From positions 59,422 to 123,421 of the forward strand of contig JAGHSF010000027.1 of NCBI GenBank assembly GCA_018065985.1: a stretch of 64,000 bases of DNA, in the 5' to 3' direction. Within the stretch, counting starts at the first letter, position 1; the number at the start of each line of letters is the position of its first letter. The notes beneath the pieces were generated by a model, which was not told where the DNA came from, ran no database searches, and saw only the letters and a list, made by a program, of their open reading frames with translations. A program made the position numbers and the translations under genes. Source of the DNA: Candidatus Cryptobacteroides choladohippi. Lineage in GTDB: Bacteria; Bacteroidota; Bacteroidia; Bacteroidales; UBA932. Shown here one piece after another: positions 34,318 to 42,542 of this stretch.

Positions 34318-35799
34318 CTAGAAGTTGTATCCCAGTTTGAAGAGCGAGTAGCGCATCTGGGCTCTGGGGACGTCGGTACCCTTGAAGAGGTTGCCGAGCT
34401 GGTTGCGGCACTCGAGCCCGATCGTGAATGCGCCCAGCGAGAAGCCGATCTCGGCCACAATGCCGAACTGGTTCTTCCTGATGTCTCCGGGCAGAACGGC
34501 CTTCTGTGCCATTTCGCTGTTTCCGATGATCCCGCCGTTCAGAGCATGGCTGTAATAGGCTCCGAGTCCGGCATACACGTTTGCGACATTGTCTCCGAGG
34601 AATGCCATGGCCTCAAGGGGCACGGTGAACTGCGACTGGCCGTATCTGGCCGACTGGTAGTACAGATTCTCGGCAATGGGGAATGAGGTGGTGGCCCTTT
34701 CGAAGTATGCACCGGTCTTGAAGCCGAACGCATCGTGCAGGCGGAACTTGGCTGAAACGCCGGCGCTGAATGCAAATCCGCCGTAAGTCTGGAACCCGCC
34801 GTCCTTGAACATCATGTTCGCGCTTCCTATGCCGAGGTCGACACCCAGCATGAACGGGTCGCGCTTGTCGATGTGCTTGGGCGCAACCTTGCCTGAAGGC
34901 TGGAGGTACGGGTCGCAGGCCACGACCGTGAATTCGCTGATATATCCTGTGACTTTGTCCAGACCCGCATAGTCCACTGAATCGGCCACATCCTCCGGCT
35001 TGTGGTAGGGTGACTTGAGGCCGGTGGTGACAGCCAGGGTGGCTATGCCCTTGCGAGCAAAGCCATCGGTGTCGGTTGCCGTGAAGATGGAGTTCTCGAA
35101 AGGCTTTGTCTTCACGTTGATGTCCATGCGGTTGGCCTCTTCCTCGATAAGGATCTTGCCATCCTTGATGGTCGAAGAGCCCTGGAGGATTAGCTTTCCG
35201 CTCTGGCGGTAGTATCCCACCATGTCGAGGCTCATCATGAGCTTGATGCTGCTGACGCCGACGCTGTCAGCAAGTGCTTTTGCAAGGAAGTTGGAACCGT
35301 ACAGGCCGATCTCCTCGGCGTCGAATCCGGCGAATATGACGCTGCGCTTGAGCATGTCCCTCTTTTCGCTGAGGATCTTTGCAATCTCGATGAGGGCAGC
35401 CGAGCCGGAGGCGTTGTCGTCAGCTCCGGGGTATATCTTTCCGCCCCTCTCGCCGAGGTGGTCGAAGTGGGCGCCAAGTACCACGTACTCGTTCTTCAGC
35501 TCGGGATCGGACCCTTCTATCATGCCCACGGCGTTGCAGAAGCCCTTGCCGTCAACCTGGAAGTGCTCCCGGAATCCATCCTTGAAGAAGGGGACCAGGC
35601 CCGCCTTGTCGAACTCGCCGATTATATATTCACGGGCCATCTGGGCTTCCTCGGAACCGGCCCTGCGGCCACGGAGCTCGTCGGATGCCAGATAATGGAC
35701 GTGATCGGAAAGGGCCTCAGCCCTGGTCTGCGCCAAGGCGGCACCTTCGAAGTAAAGCGCTCCCACAAGCGCGAGCGCGCATGCAAATATCTTTTTCAT
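34318..35799 (-). CDS. M28-family zinc aminopeptidase fused to a C-terminal outer-membrane beta-barrel
   Basis: 493 residues. A signal peptide (MKKIFACALALVGALYFEGAALA) precedes an M28 domain (about 25-305). Metal and catalytic motifs are GAHFDHLG, PGADDNASG, AGFDAEEIGLYGS, SLDMVGY and TGLKSPYHKPEDVADSVDY. From about 320 the protein changes to beta-strands with alternating aromatics (FMLGVDLGIGSANMMF, FGIVAEIGFSLGAF) and ends in Phe (FKLGYNF), as for a porin-like barrel of about eight strands. The enzyme would thus be held at the outer membrane by its own barrel. Its start codon is 5 nt from a -7 box (35805-35812), implying a leaderless mRNA. Confidence 0.85.
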   Translation of the reverse strand: MKKIFACALALVGALYFEGAALAQTRAEALSDHVHYLASDELRGRRAGSEEAQMAREYIIGEFDKAGLVPFFKDGFREHFQVDGKGFCNAVGMIEGSDPELKNEYVVLGAHFDHLGERGGKIYPGADDNASGSAALIEIAKILSEKRDMLKRSVIFAGFDAEEIGLYGSNFLAKALADSVGVSSIKLMMSLDMVGYYRQSGKLILQGSSTIKDGKILIEEEANRMDINVKTKPFENSIFTATDTDGFARKGIATLAVTTGLKSPYHKPEDVADSVDYAGLDKVTGYISEFTVVACDPYLQPSGKVAPKHIDKRDPFMLGVDLGIGSANMMFKDGGFQTYGGFAFSAGVSAKFRLHDAFGFKTGAYFERATTSFPIAENLYYQSARYGQSQFTVPLEAMAFLGDNVANVYAGLGAYYSHALNGGIIGNSEMAQKAVLPGDIRKNQFGIVAEIGFSLGAFTIGLECRNQLGNLFKGTDVPRAQMRYSLFKLGYNF

Positions 35800-35804
35800 A
35801 TCAA

Positions 35805-35812
35805 CAAAAATA
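35805..35812 (-). promoter_or_regulatory. -7 box of M28 gene, probably leaderless
   Basis: The minus strand reads TATTTTTG followed by TTGAT and the ATG at 35799. The box-to-start distance of five bases leaves no room for a ribosome-binding site. Confidence 0.55.
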
Positions 35813-35835
35813 GCACTTATTATCCAAAGAATATT

Positions 35836-35843
35836 TATCTTTG
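35836..35843 (+). promoter_or_regulatory. -7 box of the EF-hand membrane protein gene
   Basis: TATCTTTG, a full TAnnTTTG match, about 41 nt before the ATG at 35885. It is back to back with the M28 promoter. Confidence 0.55.
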
Positions 35844-35884
35844 AAAGATATCATTAGCAATATTACAATAAAAACTATACCAAA

Positions 35885-37996
35885 ATGAACGACAACAATT
35901 ACAAATGGGAATATTCCCGGATTGGAGGAGTGACAAGAGTGAATCTCCGCAGCGGCGAGGATATAGCTCATCTTGGCGAACTGGATCAGAAGCTCTGGAC
36001 AGTGCTCAGTTGCCCCACAAAGGGACTCGAGTTCGATGCCAGGACGCTGGAGCTTCTCGATACCGATGGGGACGGCAAGATCCGCGTTCCCGAAATCGTA
36101 GCTGCCGCGCAGTGGCTGACATCTGTAGTCAAGGACAAGGACCTCATCCTCAAGGGAGAAACGGTCTTCCCTCTGGCCCAGTTCAACACAGAGAACGAGG
36201 AGGGTGCAAAGCTTCTTGACTCGGCACGGCAGATTCTTGCGAACCTTGGCCTCGAGAAGGATGAAATCGCCCTCGAGGACACCCTGGACAGCTGCAAGAT
36301 CTTCGAGAAGTCGGCATTCAACGGCGACGGCATCATCACTGCCGCATCCACCGGGGACGAAGAACTCGGGAAGCTCATCGGCATCATCATCGAAAAAGCC
36401 GGCAAGGCTGCTGACCGCAGCGGTGCCGACGGAGTCACTGCCGACAACATAAACAAGTTCTACGATGACCTTGCGGCGTACAGCGCATGGCAGGCCGCTG
36501 CCGAAAGCAACGAGGCCGTGCATCCCTACGGCGCCGACACAGCAGCCGCACTTGCCGCCTGCGAGGCCGTCAAGGACAAGGTTGCCGACTACTTCATGCG
36601 CTGCAAGCTCATCGCGTTCAATGCTGACGCGGCTTCGGTCGTCGACATAGACCTCGCCAAGATCGGCGCAGTCTCAGACCAGAACCTCGCAGGCCAGGCC
36701 GAGGAGATCAGCAAAGCTCCCATCGCCCGCCCCTGCGCCAGCGGCATCCTTCCCTTCGCAGGCATCAACCCCGCATGGAAGGCAGCCTTCGATGCTGTGA
36801 AGGCCCTCGTTCTGGACAAGGACTTCGCCGGCAAGGACGGAATCACCGAGGAGGAGTGGAACGCAACTCTCGCGAAGTTCGGCCCGTACACGGAGTGGGC
36901 TGCCGCCAAGGCCGGTGCCGACGTGGAATCCCTCAGCCTTGAGGAGATACGCGCCATCCTCTCCGCCGACAGGAAAGCCGAGCTCCTTGCCCTGGTGGAT
37001 GCCGACAAGGCTCTTGAGGCAGAAGCGAACGGCATAGATGCTGTAGGCAAGTTCATGCTCCTGATGCGCGACTTCTTCAAGTTGCTCAACAACTACGTGA
37101 CCTTCAGCCAGTTCTACAACCGCGACCCTGAAAACCGAGCCATCTTCGAGGCCGGAAAGCTCTATATCGACCAGCGCTGCTGCGACCTCTGCATCCGTGT
37201 GGAGAACATGGGCGCGCACGCCGGAATGGCAGGCCTCAGCGGCATGTTCCTCATCTACTGTACCTGCACATCGAAGGCAAAGGCTGAGAAGATGAACATC
37301 GTTGCGGTGATGACGGACGGCCCCGTGAACAACCTTCGCCCCGGCCTGAACGGAGTGTTCTATGACTGCGAGGGCAATGACTGGGATGCCGTGGTCACCA
37401 GCATCGTCGACAACCCCATCAGTGTGAAGCAGGCATTCTGGGGCCCTTACCGCAAGTTCGCCAACATGATCTCCGACAAGATCACCAAGAAGGCCGAGGA
37501 GAAGGACGCCAGCGGCAATGCCCTCCTTGCGGCAAAAGCCGAGGACGGCGCAGCGAAGCAGCCGATGGATCCCTTGAAGTACGCGAGCACCTTCGCAATC
37601 GTTGGAGTTGCAATCGGCACAGTCGCTGGCGGCCTTGCAGCTGTTGTCGCCGCAGTCAAGGGACTGGTCTGGTGGAAGTGGTTCGTGATCATCGCGGCAA
37701 TCCTGCTCGTCATCTCCGGCCCCGCATGCTTCATCGCATGGCGCAAGCTCCGCAAGCGCAACCTCGGTCCCGTTCTCAATGCAAACGGATGGGCGGTCAA
37801 CTCATCGGTCCTTGTGAACATTCTCTTCGGCGGCACACTTACAACCGTTGCCAAGTATCCCAAGGTCAAGATGACGGATCCCTTCAAGAAGGAATGCCAC
37901 GCAGGACGCTGGATTCTCGGAATCCTCATCGCCCTGATTGCCGCTGCGGCAGTGCTGTTCCTTACCGGAACCATCTCCTGCCCGTTCTGCAAGTAA
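35885..37996 (+). CDS. Large EF-hand protein with C-terminal membrane segments, function unknown
   Basis: 703 residues without a signal peptide. A canonical 12-residue EF-hand loop is at 59-70 (DTDGDGKIRVPE), and weaker loops are near FNGDGIITA and DFAGKDGITEEEW. The middle is helical and Ala-rich, followed by a conserved-looking Cys-rich stretch (YIDQRCCDLCIRVENMG, MFLIYCTCTSKAK). The C terminus has three hydrophobic helices (FAIVGVAIGTVAGGLAAVVA, FVIIAAILLVISGPACFIAW, WILGILIALIAAAAVLFLTG) and ends CPFCK. A calcium-responsive membrane protein with a cytoplasmic body is a reasonable inference. I know of no assigned function. Confidence 0.65.
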   Translation: MNDNNYKWEYSRIGGVTRVNLRSGEDIAHLGELDQKLWTVLSCPTKGLEFDARTLELLDTDGDGKIRVPEIVAAAQWLTSVVKDKDLILKGETVFPLAQFNTENEEGAKLLDSARQILANLGLEKDEIALEDTLDSCKIFEKSAFNGDGIITAASTGDEELGKLIGIIIEKAGKAADRSGADGVTADNINKFYDDLAAYSAWQAAAESNEAVHPYGADTAAALAACEAVKDKVADYFMRCKLIAFNADAASVVDIDLAKIGAVSDQNLAGQAEEISKAPIARPCASGILPFAGINPAWKAAFDAVKALVLDKDFAGKDGITEEEWNATLAKFGPYTEWAAAKAGADVESLSLEEIRAILSADRKAELLALVDADKALEAEANGIDAVGKFMLLMRDFFKLLNNYVTFSQFYNRDPENRAIFEAGKLYIDQRCCDLCIRVENMGAHAGMAGLSGMFLIYCTCTSKAKAEKMNIVAVMTDGPVNNLRPGLNGVFYDCEGNDWDAVVTSIVDNPISVKQAFWGPYRKFANMISDKITKKAEEKDASGNALLAAKAEDGAAKQPMDPLKYASTFAIVGVAIGTVAGGLAAVVAAVKGLVWWKWFVIIAAILLVISGPACFIAWRKLRKRNLGPVLNANGWAVNSSVLVNILFGGTLTTVAKYPKVKMTDPFKKECHAGRWILGILIALIAAAAVLFLTGTISCPFCK

Positions 37997-38054
37997 TCGC
38001 CTTCTTCAGGAGGCTTACGTGGGCCAGCGACCCCTGCCCTGTAAAATAAAATCC

Positions 38055-38163
38055 GTGCCCAGTCCTAAGATTCATGCGGGATTGGGCACGGGTTTCGTTA
38101 ACTGACGTGCCATATTTCAATATGGTTGTGCCCAGTCCCCCTCGGAATTCGGGATTGGGCACA
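38055..38163 (+). repeat. REP-like hairpin pair, unit C
   Basis: Hairpins at 38055-38090 and 38128-38163, each 36 nt with a 37-nt spacer. This is the best-preserved copy: arms CCGTGCCCAGTCC / GGGATTGGGCACGG and TTGTGCCCAGTCCC / GGGATTGGGCACAA, with G-T wobbles only. The spacer carries a 6-7 bp hairpin CCATATT-TC-AATATGG. The unit lies between the convergent EF-hand and araD genes. Confidence 0.9.
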
Positions 38164-38182
38164 AATGTCTCTGAATACTGGC

Positions 38183-38225
38183 CGGAGGGGGCGTTACGGG
38201 GACAGAGCCCCCGTCAAAAGTGCTG
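38183..38225. mobile_element. Fragment of the tilS-type palindromic element
   Basis: CCGGAGGGGGCGTTACGGGG and the following ACAGAGCCCCCGTCAAAAGTGC align with 9043-9082 inside tilS at most positions. The inner hairpin keeps pairing where the base changes (ACGGGG/CCCCGT here, ATGGGG/CCCCAT in tilS). It starts 20 nt after REP-like unit C. Confidence 0.65.
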
Positions 38226-38228
38226 CAG

Positions 38229-38264
38229 ACAAAAAGAAGAAATAGCCGCCGCTATTTCTTCTTT
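38229..38264 (-). terminator. Terminator of araD
   Basis: AAAAGAAGAAATAGC and GCTATTTCTTCTTTT are perfect reverse complements with a 4-nt loop (CGCC). The araD stop codon and its three final Lys codons are part of the stem. The long A/T-rich arms give a U-run in either direction, so it can terminate both strands. Confidence 0.65.
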
Positions 38265-38980
38265 TGCCCGTAGTAGGCATTGGGGCCGTGCTTGCGGCTG
38301 AAGTGCTTCTCGATGAGGGCCTTCCTGATGGATGGCCCGGAGCTGGCGGCCACGCATCTGGAGACTTTCCTGATTTCGTAGATGGTCTCGGCGAGGTAGT
38401 TCATCTTTGCGACCTCCTCCAGGACCTTTGCATGGTAGACGGCCTCTGCGGCATCCTTTCCCCAGGCGAAGGGCCCGTGGTTCTTCACCAGGACGGCGGG
38501 GGTATGCACGGGATTGAGCTTCCTGAAGGTCTTGACGATCACATTGCCGGTCTCCTCCTCGTACTTCCCGTTGATCTGGGAGACGCTCATGTCGGGCGTG
38601 CAGGGCACGGGACCGTGGAAGTAGTCGGCGTGGGTGGTGCCGAGCGGCTCGATGTCCAGTCCGGCCTGCGCCCAGGCTGTTGCATAGGTGGAGTGGGTAT
38701 GGACGATGCCGCCGATTTCGGGGAAGGCCTTGTAGAGTACCAGGTGGGTAGGGGTGTCGGAAGATGGCCTCAGCCCGCCTTCGACAACATTTCCGTCAAG
38801 GTCGACCACGACCATGTCGGATGCTTTCATGTCGTCGTAGCTGACTCCGCTGGGCTTTATGACCACGAGTCCGCTCTCGCGGTCGATGGCTGAAACATTG
38901 CCCCAGGTGAATATGACAAGGCCGTGCTTTACGAGGTCCAGATTGGCACGGAGGACCTTTTCTTTCAAATCTTCTAACAT
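38252..38980 (-). CDS. araD: L-ribulose-5-phosphate 4-epimerase
   Basis: A 242-residue class II aldolase-fold enzyme that interconverts L-ribulose-5-phosphate and D-xylulose-5-phosphate. The zinc ligands are His94 and His96 in [10 protein letters not shown] and a later His in the [12 protein letters not shown] region. [20 protein letters not shown] and [12 protein letters not shown] are typical, as is the C-terminal [15 protein letters not shown]. No other arabinose genes are nearby. The start codon is 7 nt after a TAATTTTG -7 box (38988-38995), so the mRNA may be leaderless. The terminator overlaps the stop codon. Confidence 0.94.
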   Translation of the reverse strand: MLEDLKEKVLRANLDLVKHGLVIFTWGNVSAIDRESGLVVIKPSGVSYDDMKASDMVVVDLDGNVVEGGLRPSSDTPTHLVLYKAFPEIGGIVHTHSTYATAWAQAGLDIEPLGTTHADYFHGPVPCTPDMSVSQINGKYEEETGNVIVKTFRKLNPVHTPAVLVKNHGPFAWGKDAAEAVYHAKVLEEVAKMNYLAETIYEIRKVSRCVAASSGPSIRKALIEKHFSRKHGPNAYYGQKKK

Positions 38981-38987
38981 AGTGATA

Positions 38988-38995
38988 CAAAATTA
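38988..38995 (-). promoter_or_regulatory. -7 box of araD
   Basis: The minus strand reads TAATTTTG (TAnnTTTG match), seven bases before the ATG at 38980. Confidence 0.5.
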
Positions 38996-39007
38996 AATAA
39001 TTTTGAT

Positions 39008-39015
39008 TAAATTTG
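39008..39015 (+). promoter_or_regulatory. -7 box of rpsO
   Basis: TAAATTTG matches TAnnTTTG and gives a leader of about 55 nt before rpsO. It is divergent from the araD promoter 12 bp away. Confidence 0.55.
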
Positions 39016-39073
39016 CACGATTTTCCGTGTTGGAAGGTCAGTGTTTTATTAATTAACTTAAATTCTTTGCAAA

Positions 39074-39349
39074 ATGGCTGAATATTTGATGCCTGAAAAA
39101 AAGCAAGAGATTTTCGCGAAGTACGGGAAGTCCAATAAGGACACTGGTTCTCCTGAGAGTCAGGTTGCTTTATTCTCCTACCGTATCGCTCACCTTACCG
39201 AGCATGTGAAGAAGAACAAGAAGGACGTTGTTACACGCCGTTCTCTTCTCCGCCTTGTCGGCAAGCGTCGTCAGGTTCTGGATTATCTCCAGAAGATTGA
39301 CATCGAGAGATACAGAAAGATCATCAAGGAGCTCGGTCTCCGTCGATAA
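39074..39349 (+). CDS. rpsO: 30S ribosomal protein S15
   Basis: A 91-residue primary-binding 30S protein. The S15 signature is clear: [20 protein letters not shown] (about 27-46), then [24 protein letters not shown] and [13 protein letters not shown] terminator-like hairpin follows and then pnp, the conserved rpsO-pnp order. Confidence 0.98.
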   Translation: MAEYLMPEKKQEIFAKYGKSNKDTGSPESQVALFSYRIAHLTEHVKKNKKDVVTRRSLLRLVGKRRQVLDYLQKIDIERYRKIIKELGLRR

Positions 39350-39363
39350 GCATTAGGAGTATC

Positions 39364-39400
39364 AGGGGGTGGTGTCTGTGTGGCATCATCCCCTTTTTTT
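39364..39400 (+). terminator. Hairpin with T-tract between rpsO and pnp
   Basis: AGGGGGTGGTG pairs with CATCATCCCC (G-T wobbles), and the stem is followed by seven T residues. It would end most rpsO transcripts and leave partial read-through into pnp, whose start is 28 nt further on. In other bacteria this interval also holds the RNase III site that controls pnp. Confidence 0.7.
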
Positions 39401-39428
39401 GAAGAAAAGACGTAATAGAGAAACAATA

Positions 39429-41816
39429 ATGAACATTATCAACAAAACTATCACTCTCGCGGATGGCCGCGTGATTGAGATTGAAACCGGAAAGCTGGCA
39501 AAGCAGGCCGCCGGTTCAGCCGTAGTGAAGATGGGTGGCACCATGCTCCTCGCCACCGTAACGGCAGCAACAGAAGTCAAGGAAGGTACCGACTTCATGC
39601 CCCTTACCGTAGATTACAAAGAGAAATATTATTCAGCAGGCCGCTTCCCCGGCGGCTTCCTCAAGAGAGAGGGCAAGTCATCAGACTATGAGATTCTCAT
39701 CTCACGTCTCATCGACCGCCCCATCCGTCCTCTCTGGCCGGATGACTTCCACCTTGAGGTATTCGTGAACGTGACCCTCATCAGCGCCGAGAAGGACATC
39801 CAGCCCGACGCACTCGCAGGTCTCGCAGCATCTTGCGCACTCGCAACCTCAGACCTTCCCTTCGGAGGCCCTATCTCAGAGGTTCGCGTATGCCGCATCA
39901 ACGGCGAGTTCGTCATCAACCCTACATTCTCGGAGATGAAGAACTCAGACCTCGAGCTCATGGTCGCAGCAACTGAGGAGAACATCATGATGGTCGAGGG
40001 TGAGATGAGCGAGGTCAGCGAGCACGACATGCTCGAGGCCATCAAGTTCGCCCACGAGGAGATCAAGAAGCACTGCCGCGTTCAGAAGGAACTCATGCAC
40101 GAGCTCGGAACCGACGTCAACAAGCGTGACTATCCTCACGACGTCGAGGACGAGGAACTCAAGAAGGCAGTCGAGGATTTCTGCTACAGCAAGTGCTACG
40201 CTCTCGCAAAGGCCTCAAAGCCCAAGCATGAGCGCGAGGACGGCTTCGCAGCCATCAAGGACGAGTTCATCGCAACTCTTCCCGAGCCTGCAACTCCCGA
40301 GGAGAAGGAAGAATACGAGAAGAAGGTGGCTCTTGTAGGCCGCTACTATCATAATGTAGAGAAGGAGGCAATGCGCAACATGATCCTCGACGAGGGTCAG
40401 CGTCTCGACGGCCGCGTATGCAACGAGGTGCGTCCCATCTGGTGCGAGGTAGGCTATCTGCCCTGCGCACACGGTAGCGCAATCTTCACACGTGGTGAGA
40501 CCCAGTCACTTGCTACCGTCACCCTCGGTACCAAGATGGACATGAAGGAGATGGACGAGGTCCTCATCCAGAAAGACCAGCAGTTCGTGCTCCACTACAA
40601 CTTCCCTCCTTTCGCTACAGGTGAGGCAAAGAGCCAGCGCGGTGTGGGCCGTCGTGAGATCGGTCACGGAAACCTCGCAATGCGCGCCCTCAAGCCCGTC
40701 ATCCCCATGGCACCCGAGAATCCCTACGCAGTTCGCGTAGTATCTGATATCCTTGAGTCAAACGGCTCATCATCAATGGCTTCAGTCTGCGGCGGCTGCC
40801 TCGCACTCATGGATGCCGGCGTCAAGATCACCAAGCCCGTCGCAGGTGTTGCAATGGGACTCATCACCGACGCCGAGCGCCCCAACGACCGCTATGCCAT
40901 CCTTACCGATATCCTCGGTGACGAGGACCACCTCGGAGACATGGACTTCAAGGTTACCGGTACCAAGGACGGTATCACCGCAACCCAGATGGATATCAAG
41001 GTTGACGGACTCAGCTACGATGTACTCGAGAAGGCTCTCGAGCAGGCTCGCCAGGGCCGTATGCACATCATGGGCGAGATGATGAAGACCATCAGCGAGC
41101 CTCGTGAGGACTACAAGCCCTTCGTTCCCCGCATCCAGCAGCTCGTTGTCGCATCCGAGTTCATCGGTGCCATCATCGGCAAGGGCGGCGAGACCATCCA
41201 GAGAATCCAGAAGGAGACCGGTACCGTCATCGCCATCGACGAGAAACCCAATCCCAACGGAGAGGGCACAGTGGGTGTTGTCGACATCGCATCAGACAAC
41301 AAGGACAACATGCAGAAGGCAATTGACTGGATCAACGGCATCACCGCTGTTCCCGAGGTCGGCACGGTATATCACGGAAAGGTAGTCAGCATCCTCGAGT
41401 TCGGTGCTTTCGTCGAGATTCTCCCCGGCAAGGAAGGACTCCTCCACGTCAGCGAGATCGCATGGACCAAGACCGAGAAGGTCGAGGACGTGCTCAAGGT
41501 CGGCGACGAGATCGATGTCAAGCTTCTTGAGGTAGATGCCAAGACCGGCAAGATGCGCCTCTCGATGCGCGCTCTCACCGAGAAGCCCGAAGGCTATGTT
41601 GAGCCCGAGCGTCGTGGTGGCAACCGTGGCGGCAATGACCGCCGTGGCGACCGTCGCGATGACCGCCGTGAGGGTGGCCGCCGCGAGCATGGTGACCGTC
41701 GCGAAGGCGGACGCAGGGATGACCATCGCGGTCCCCGCCGTCCTGCAGGTCCCCGCACCGAGGCACCCGCTCCCACAGCGGATGACTTCCGCGAGCCCGC
41801 TGAGGAAGTATTCTAG
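39429..41816 (+). CDS. pnp: Polyribonucleotide nucleotidyltransferase with Arg/Gly/Asp-rich tail
   Basis: PNPase degrades RNA 3' to 5' by phosphorolysis. 795 residues: two RNase PH domains ([13 protein letters not shown]; the second, around [23 protein letters not shown], with the catalytic [18 protein letters not shown]), a KH domain ([13 protein letters not shown]), an S1 domain ([27 protein letters not shown]) and an unusual tail of about 70 residues made of [16 protein letters not shown] and REGGRREHG repeats. The ATG at 39429 begins the conserved N terminus. The tail resembles RNA-binding RGG boxes. Confidence 0.96.
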   Translation: MNIINKTITLADGRVIEIETGKLAKQAAGSAVVKMGGTMLLATVTAATEVKEGTDFMPLTVDYKEKYYSAGRFPGGFLKREGKSSDYEILISRLIDRPIRPLWPDDFHLEVFVNVTLISAEKDIQPDALAGLAASCALATSDLPFGGPISEVRVCRINGEFVINPTFSEMKNSDLELMVAATEENIMMVEGEMSEVSEHDMLEAIKFAHEEIKKHCRVQKELMHELGTDVNKRDYPHDVEDEELKKAVEDFCYSKCYALAKASKPKHEREDGFAAIKDEFIATLPEPATPEEKEEYEKKVALVGRYYHNVEKEAMRNMILDEGQRLDGRVCNEVRPIWCEVGYLPCAHGSAIFTRGETQSLATVTLGTKMDMKEMDEVLIQKDQQFVLHYNFPPFATGEAKSQRGVGRREIGHGNLAMRALKPVIPMAPENPYAVRVVSDILESNGSSSMASVCGGCLALMDAGVKITKPVAGVAMGLITDAERPNDRYAILTDILGDEDHLGDMDFKVTGTKDGITATQMDIKVDGLSYDVLEKALEQARQGRMHIMGEMMKTISEPREDYKPFVPRIQQLVVASEFIGAIIGKGGETIQRIQKETGTVIAIDEKPNPNGEGTVGVVDIASDNKDNMQKAIDWINGITAVPEVGTVYHGKVVSILEFGAFVEILPGKEGLLHVSEIAWTKTEKVEDVLKVGDEIDVKLLEVDAKTGKMRLSMRALTEKPEGYVEPERRGGNRGGNDRRGDRRDDRREGGRREHGDRREGGRRDDHRGPRRPAGPRTEAPAPTADDFREPAEEVF

Positions 41817-41839
41817 TAAATGGTATACATAAATGAGAT

Positions 41840-41875
41840 TCAGGCAGCCTGCGAGGGTTGCCTGGATTTTTTTTG
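41840..41875 (+). terminator. Terminator of pnp
   Basis: CAGGCAGCC and GGTTGCCTG form a 9-bp stem with one G-T pair and a 6-nt loop, followed by eight T residues. It lies just after the pnp stop. Confidence 0.8.
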
Positions 41876-41885
41876 TAAAGGAGGC

Positions 41886-41916
41886 TTGCATTTAAATAAA
41901 ATATTCCTTAACTTTG
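41886..41916 (+). promoter_or_regulatory. Promoter of the fimbrial operon
   Basis: TAACTTTG at 41909-41916 matches TAnnTTTG. TTG at 41886-41888 gives a -33 element with a 20-nt spacer, the most complete promoter in the window. The leader before the ATG at 41940 is about 18 nt. Confidence 0.6.
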
Positions 41917-41939
41917 TAAACTATTTTTAAGATGAAAGA

Positions 41940-42542
41940 ATGGAAGTAAAACGACTTTTTCTGAGGCCGCTTATTTTTTTGTCGCTCTTTACAGCATGGG
42001 ATGCTGGTGCACAGAACTTTGCTCTGAAAAACAATCTTTTCTACGACGCGACAGCTACGGCCAATCTTGGTGCTGAGGTAGGACTCGCTCCTCACTGGAC
42101 TTTTGATCTCTCTGGAAACCTGAATGCATGGAGCACGACCTCCCAAGGGCGCGTGTGGAAGCACTGGCTGGTACAGCCGGAATTGAGATACTGGTTCTGT
42201 GAGAGATTCGGTGGTCATTTCCTCGGCGCGCATCTTCTCGGAGGACAGTACAATCTCGGCAGACTCTCCAATGGAATCACCTCATGGCCGATAGGGCTTG
42301 ACATGTCGCGCCTTTCGGACAACAGATTCCAGGGCTGGGGAATCGGTGCGGGCATTGCCTACGGCTATGCCTTCATGCTTGGTGAGCATTGGAATCTCGA
42401 GCTTGAACTTGGACTGGGATACATTTATTCCAGATATGATGTCTATCAGTGCACCGATTGCGGCAAGAAAGTCGAATCGGATCAGCCGGCAAATTATGTA
42501 GGACCTACTAAAGCAGCAGTCAATATAGTATATGTATTCTAG
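41940..42542 (+). CDS. DUF3575 protein, first gene of fimbrial operon
   Basis: A 200-residue secreted protein with a signal peptide (LIFLSLFTAWDAGAQ). The DUF3575 pattern NFALKNNLFYDATATANLGAEVGLAPHW is followed by beta-strand-rich sequence ending VNIVYVF, consistent with a small outer-membrane barrel. DUF3575 genes commonly head Bacteroidales fimbrial loci next to DUF3868. The exact role, probably outer-membrane assembly or anchoring, is not established. Its 3' end overlaps the next gene by 11 nt. Confidence 0.85.
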   Translation: MEVKRLFLRPLIFLSLFTAWDAGAQNFALKNNLFYDATATANLGAEVGLAPHWTFDLSGNLNAWSTTSQGRVWKHWLVQPELRYWFCERFGGHFLGAHLLGGQYNLGRLSNGITSWPIGLDMSRLSDNRFQGWGIGAGIAYGYAFMLGEHWNLELELGLGYIYSRYDVYQCTDCGKKVESDQPANYVGPTKAAVNIVYVF

